Source: Oscillospiraceae bacterium (GTDB lineage Bacteria; Bacillota; Clostridia; Oscillospirales; Ruminococcaceae). From it: a DNA stretch of 64,000 bases. Of the stretch, positions 60,570 through 64,000 are shown piece after piece. The stretch is from NCBI GenBank assembly GCA_022787085.1, contig JALFVE010000055.1, positions 1-64,000 on the forward strand. Reading direction: 5' to 3'. The number at the start of each line of letters is the position of its first letter. Within the stretch, counting starts at the first letter, position 1. The position numbers and the translations under genes are program-made. The notes under the pieces are model-generated. The model worked only from the letters and a program-made list of their open reading frames with translations. It did not search any database and was not told where the DNA came from.

Positions 60570-61040
60570 TTACCTGTTCTTTTCCTTGATGGCTCTGTCA
60601 ATGTCACGCTTAGCAGCCTCGGCAGCCATTGCGTCACGCTTGTCGTGAAGCTTCTTGCCCTTGCACAGCCCAACCTGGACCTTGACTCTTGAGCCTTTGA
60701 AATAAAGAGATATGGGGATAAGAGTCAGCCCCTCCTGCTTAATGGTACCAAAAAGCTTGTTTATCTCCTTTTTGTGAAGCAGAAGCCGCCTTACCCTCAT
60801 AGGATCACGGTTGAAAATATTTCCGTGGTCATAGGGAGAAATGTGCATACCCTTCACCCAAAGCTCGCCGTCCTCGATGGTGCACCATGAATCCTTGAGA
60901 TTCACGCCGCCCTGACGGATAGCCTTGACCTCAGTTCCCACCAGCTCAATCCCTGCTTCGTAGCTTTCAAGTATGAAATAATCGTGCCTTGCCTTCCGGT
61001 TCTCGGCAATGGTCTTTAAACCGCTTTTTTCCGCAGGCAT
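60570..61040 (-). CDS. smpB: SsrA-binding protein SmpB
   Basis: 156 residues from ATG 61040 (GGAAAGGA upstream); an earlier in-frame start at 61106 lies on the promoter. Family marks: [28 protein letters not shown]-type start, [66 protein letters not shown], with a basic tail. It binds tmRNA and puts it in the ribosomal A site. It is 18 bases before ssrA on the same strand. Confidence 0.98.
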   Translation of the reverse strand: MPAEKSGLKTIAENRKARHDYFILESYEAGIELVGTEVKAIRQGGVNLKDSWCTIEDGELWVKGMHISPYDHGNIFNRDPMRVRRLLLHKKEINKLFGTIKQEGLTLIPISLYFKGSRVKVQVGLCKGKKLHDKRDAMAAEAAKRDIDRAIKEKNR

Positions 61041-61077
61041 GTTAACACGTCCTTTCCATACAAATGCTGCAACAAAT

Positions 61078-61106
61078 AATATAACATATCCGCAGGGAAT
61101 TGTCAA
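61078..61106 (-). promoter_or_regulatory. Sigma-A promoter of smpB-ssrA
   Basis: On the minus strand TTGACA (61101-61106) and TATATT (61078-61083), 17 bases apart, about 38 bases before the SmpB start. Confidence 0.85.
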
Positions 61107-61184
61107 GAGGTTTAGCTTTAATTTTTTTCGCAGATTCCGACAAATTCGTGACTATAAAAATCCATCTGAAAGGAAGATGATATT

Positions 61185-63800
61185 ATGAATATGCAGAAGC
61201 TTACCAAAAAAACCATCGAAGCGATTCAGGCGGCTCAGGATACCGCAATGAATTACGGCAACCAGAATGTTGACCAGCCCCATCTGCTCTATGCCCTGCT
61301 TATGCAGGAAAACGGGCTTATCCCTCAGCTTGTGAAGAAGCTGGGAAAAGACCCCAGCGTGGTTGCGGGCAGTGTTGAACGCATTATCGGAAAGATTCCC
61401 AAGGTCTCGGGAAGCGGCAGGGATATGAATACCGTTTATATCTCCCAGTCCCTTGACAGGCTCCTTAATGCAACCGAGGCAATTGCCAAGAGCATGGGCG
61501 ACGAGTATGTTTCCGTGGAGCATATCATGCTGTCCTATTTCGACAATGCGGACAAGGATATCAAGCAGCTGTTCACCGATTTCGCCCTTGACAAGGACGG
61601 CTTCCTGAAAGCATTGCAGGAGGTAAGAGGCAATCAGCGTGTCACCACCGATTCCCCCGAGGACACCTATGATGTGCTGAAAAAATACGGTCAGGACCTT
61701 GTGGAGCTTGCCCGTCAGAACAAGCTTGATCCCGTTATCGGCAGAGACAGCGAGATCCGTAATTCTATCCGTATCCTTTCCAGAAAGAGCAAGAATAATC
61801 CCGTTCTTATCGGTGAACCGGGCGTTGGTAAAACTGCCATTGCCGAGGGACTTGCACAGCGTATCGTCAGGGGAGATGTTCCCGATAATCTCAAGGACAG
61901 GAAGATTTTCTCCCTGGATATGGGTTCGCTTATTTCCGGTGCAAAGTTCAGAGGAGAGTTTGAGGAACGCTTAAAGGCTGTTCTCAACGAGGTTAAAAAA
62001 TCCGACGGTAAGATAATTCTTTTTATTGACGAGCTTCACACCATTGTGGGCGCAGGAAAGACCGACGGCGCTATGGACGCAGGCAACCTTTTAAAGCCCA
62101 TGCTTGCAAGAGGCGAGCTGCACTGCATCGGTGCCACCACTCTGAACGAGTACAGGCAGTACATCGAAAAGGATCCCGCTCTTGCGAGACGTTTCCAGCC
62201 TGTTCATGTTGATGAGCCTACCGTTGAGGATACGATTTCCATTCTGAGAGGTCTCAAGGACAGATATGAGGTATTCCACGGCGTTAAGATTCAGGACAGT
62301 GCGCTTATAACCGCTGCTGTGCTTTCAAACCGCTATATTTCCGACAGATTCCTTCCCGATAAGGCGATAGACCTTGTTGATGAAGCCTGCGCGCTTATCA
62401 GGACAGAGATGAATTCAATGCCCACCGAGCTTGATGACATTGCCAGAAAGATAATGCAGAAGGAAATTGCCGAGACCGCTCTTAAAAAGGAGGATGACAA
62501 GCTTTCAAAGGAACAGCTTGAAGAGGTTCAGAAGGAGCTTTCCGAGCTGCGTGACGAGTTCAATTCCATGAAAACCAGATGGGAAAACGAGAAAAATTCC
62601 ATTTCCCGTCTCCAGAAGCTTCGTGAGGATATTGATAAGACCAATGCGGATATTGCCGAGGCTGAGAGAAGCTATGATCTTAACAAGGCTGCCGAGCTGA
62701 AATACGGCAAGCTGCCCTCTCTGAAAAAAGAGCTTGAGGAAGCCGAGCAGGCAGCTGATGATTATGAAAAGAACACTCTTCTCCGTGACAAGGTGACAGA
62801 TGAGGAAATCGCAAAGATCGTGGGCAGATGGACGGGAATACCCGTTTCAAAGCTCATGGAGGGCGAGAGGGAAAAGCTTCTTCGCCTTGAGGATATCCTT
62901 CACAAGAGAGTTATCGGTCAGGACGAGGCTGTGGAAAAGGTCAGCGAGGCTATCCTTCGCTCCAGAGCGGGTATTCAGGACCCCAACCGTCCGCTTGGCT
63001 CATTTATGTTCATGGGACCTACGGGCGTTGGAAAGACCGAGCTTGCCAAGGCACTTGCTCAGGCGCTTTTTGACGACGAGAAGAATATCGTCCGAATCGA
63101 CATGACCGAGTATATGGAGAAGCACTCTGTGAGCCGTCTTATCGGAGCGCCTCCGGGCTATGTGGGTTATGAGGAGGGCGGTCAGCTCACCGAGGCTGTG
63201 CGCCGCAAGCCTTATGCTGTTGTGCTGTTTGATGAGGTTGAGAAGGCTCATCCAGATGTATTCAACATTCTGCTGCAGGTCCTTGACGACGGCCGTATAA
63301 CCGATTCTCAGGGACGGACGGTGGATTTCAAGAATACCATTATTATTCTCACATCAAATCTCGGCTCGGATTTCATTCTTGAAGGAATTGATGAAAACAA
63401 CGAGATCAGACCTGAGGCAAGGGCGCAGGTGGATAAGCTGCTCAAGTCCCATTTCCGTCCCGAGTTCCTTAATCGTCTCGACGAGATAGTTTTCTACAAG
63501 CCTCTTTCAAAGAAGGAAATTTATCCCATTATCGACCTTATGCTGGAAAAGCTCAGACAGCGGCTTTCGGACAAGCAGCTTGAGCTTGAAGTCACCGAAA
63601 ATGCAAAGGAGCTTATTGTCAAGGAGGGCTATGATCCCGTTTACGGAGCAAGACCTCTCAAGAGATATATCCAGAGCAGACTTGAAACTCTTATCGCCCG
63701 CACGATGATAGCCGAGGACTTAGAGCCTGACACGACAATCAGAGTGGACAGCGACGGAGAAAAGATGCTTGTGACCGCATTGCCGCCTAAGACTGAATAA
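61185..63800 (+). CDS. clpB: ATP-dependent disaggregase ClpB
   Basis: 871 residues. N-terminal ClpN repeats (about 1-150), first AAA domain with [15 protein letters not shown] (about 205), the long coiled middle domain (about 400-530) that distinguishes ClpB, and a second AAA domain with [15 protein letters not shown] (about 608). Arg-finger and sensor motifs are present, and the C terminus is [15 protein letters not shown]. It rescues aggregated proteins with DnaK. GAAAGGA precedes the ATG. I found no CIRCE or CtsR box in the 144 bases upstream and no clean promoter. Confidence 0.97.
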   Translation: MNMQKLTKKTIEAIQAAQDTAMNYGNQNVDQPHLLYALLMQENGLIPQLVKKLGKDPSVVAGSVERIIGKIPKVSGSGRDMNTVYISQSLDRLLNATEAIAKSMGDEYVSVEHIMLSYFDNADKDIKQLFTDFALDKDGFLKALQEVRGNQRVTTDSPEDTYDVLKKYGQDLVELARQNKLDPVIGRDSEIRNSIRILSRKSKNNPVLIGEPGVGKTAIAEGLAQRIVRGDVPDNLKDRKIFSLDMGSLISGAKFRGEFEERLKAVLNEVKKSDGKIILFIDELHTIVGAGKTDGAMDAGNLLKPMLARGELHCIGATTLNEYRQYIEKDPALARRFQPVHVDEPTVEDTISILRGLKDRYEVFHGVKIQDSALITAAVLSNRYISDRFLPDKAIDLVDEACALIRTEMNSMPTELDDIARKIMQKEIAETALKKEDDKLSKEQLEEVQKELSELRDEFNSMKTRWENEKNSISRLQKLREDIDKTNADIAEAERSYDLNKAAELKYGKLPSLKKELEEAEQAADDYEKNTLLRDKVTDEEIAKIVGRWTGIPVSKLMEGEREKLLRLEDILHKRVIGQDEAVEKVSEAILRSRAGIQDPNRPLGSFMFMGPTGVGKTELAKALAQALFDDEKNIVRIDMTEYMEKHSVSRLIGAPPGYVGYEEGGQLTEAVRRKPYAVVLFDEVEKAHPDVFNILLQVLDDGRITDSQGRTVDFKNTIIILTSNLGSDFILEGIDENNEIRPEARAQVDKLLKSHFRPEFLNRLDEIVFYKPLSKKEIYPIIDLMLEKLRQRLSDKQLELEVTENAKELIVKEGYDPVYGARPLKRYIQSRLETLIARTMIAEDLEPDTTIRVDSDGEKMLVTALPPKTE

Positions 63801-63806
63801 TATCCG

Positions 63807-63856
63807 GGGGCTGTATCATTTATCTCAGAAGAAAATGGTGCAGCCTCCTTTTTTAC
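63807..63856 (+). terminator. Terminator after clpB
   Basis: GGGGGCTG-TATCATTT (63807-63822) pairs with AAATGGTG-CAGCCTCC, then TTTTTTAC. It begins 7 bases after the clpB stop. Confidence 0.8.
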
Positions 63857-63957
63857 TCAAAACATCAAGAAATCCTTTTCCGAATATGTTATCATATAAT
63901 CAGAGGGAGCAGACGTGCTTCTCATACTAAACACCTATTGAATTATGGGAATCTCTT

Positions 63958-63990
63958 GCCGCAAAATCCATATATGCAAGATTTTGCGGC
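63958..63990. terminator. Hairpin at the right edge
   Basis: GCCGCAAAATC (63958-63968) pairs perfectly with GATTTTGCGGC (63980-63990), followed by GATTTCTTCT. It may be a terminator of a gene beyond the window. The 100 bases between it and the clpB terminator hold no gene I can see. Confidence 0.5.
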
Positions 63991-64000
63991 GATTTCTTCT

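Noticed and set aside
1-64000. CRISPR arrays
   Set aside because: No set of evenly spaced identical repeats and no cas gene was seen; the ACGTGT clusters are short and irregular.

Overview
The window looks like chromosome of a spore-forming, low-to-mid G+C Firmicute of the Oscillospiraceae/Ruminococcus type. Pointers are the sporulation genes (spoIVA, a SipL-like gene, spoIVB, cotJABC), PolC-type DNA polymerase, short-form HisG with HisZ, the non-mevalonate isoprenoid genes dxr and ispG, and plant-polysaccharide enzymes (GH74, a domain-swapped GH3 of a kind described in Ruminococcus and Butyrivibrio). Most genes have a GAAAGGA-like ribosome binding site, and nearly every promoter I can read is a sigma-A type with exactly 17 bases between the -35 and -10 boxes.

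Layout. 1-143: the edge of an IS3-like element. 144-1745: a GHL10 lipoprotein. 1914-3202: rpsF-ssb-rpsR with promoter and terminator. 3234-8750: operon of tmk, a DUF2156 protein, a DJ-1 protein, 5-formyl-THF cyclo-ligase, mltG and a U32 peptidase-like protein. 9073-10683: a minus-strand three-gene operon that reads as a TolQ/ExbB-like channel with two ExbD/TolR-like partners. 10739-13300: tpiA and gpmI. 13304-17315: a C39-like protein and the sipL-spoIVA pair. 17454-24137: GH74 lipoprotein, His-rich CobW-type GTPase, and a BlaI/M56 regulatory pair with visible operators. 24251-25312: cotJABC. 25325-28432: minus-strand operon of a membrane protein, LacI regulator, PfkB kinase and dUTPase. 28638-31567: spoIVB, an SGNH hydrolase and a DUF4358 lipoprotein. 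31601-43109: pyrH-frr-uppS-cdsA-dxr-rseP-ispG-polC plus a TIM-barrel isomerase-like protein. 43125-49927: hisZGDCBHFI. 49932-54613: GH3 enzyme and an orphan sugar-binding lipoprotein, each with an operator-like site at its promoter. 54669-57879: EpsG-type polymerase with an ILEI-like tail, then a polysaccharide deacetylase with a degenerate SGNH domain. 57919-60211: an AT-rich scar of an integrative element at the 3' end of ssrA, with two perfect CIRCE sequences nearby. 60200-63856: ssrA (tmRNA), smpB and clpB.

How it works together. The backbone is translation, nucleotide, envelope-lipid and histidine genes in conserved operons, with forespore and coat genes between them and carbohydrate-use genes under operator-bearing promoters. 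The parts least explained by known operons are the proton-channel-like trio at 9.1-10.6 kb, the two-gene polymerase/deacetylase module at 54.7-57.9 kb, and the ssrA-associated island at 58.0-60.2 kb. All calls are by reading the sequence; no database search was run.
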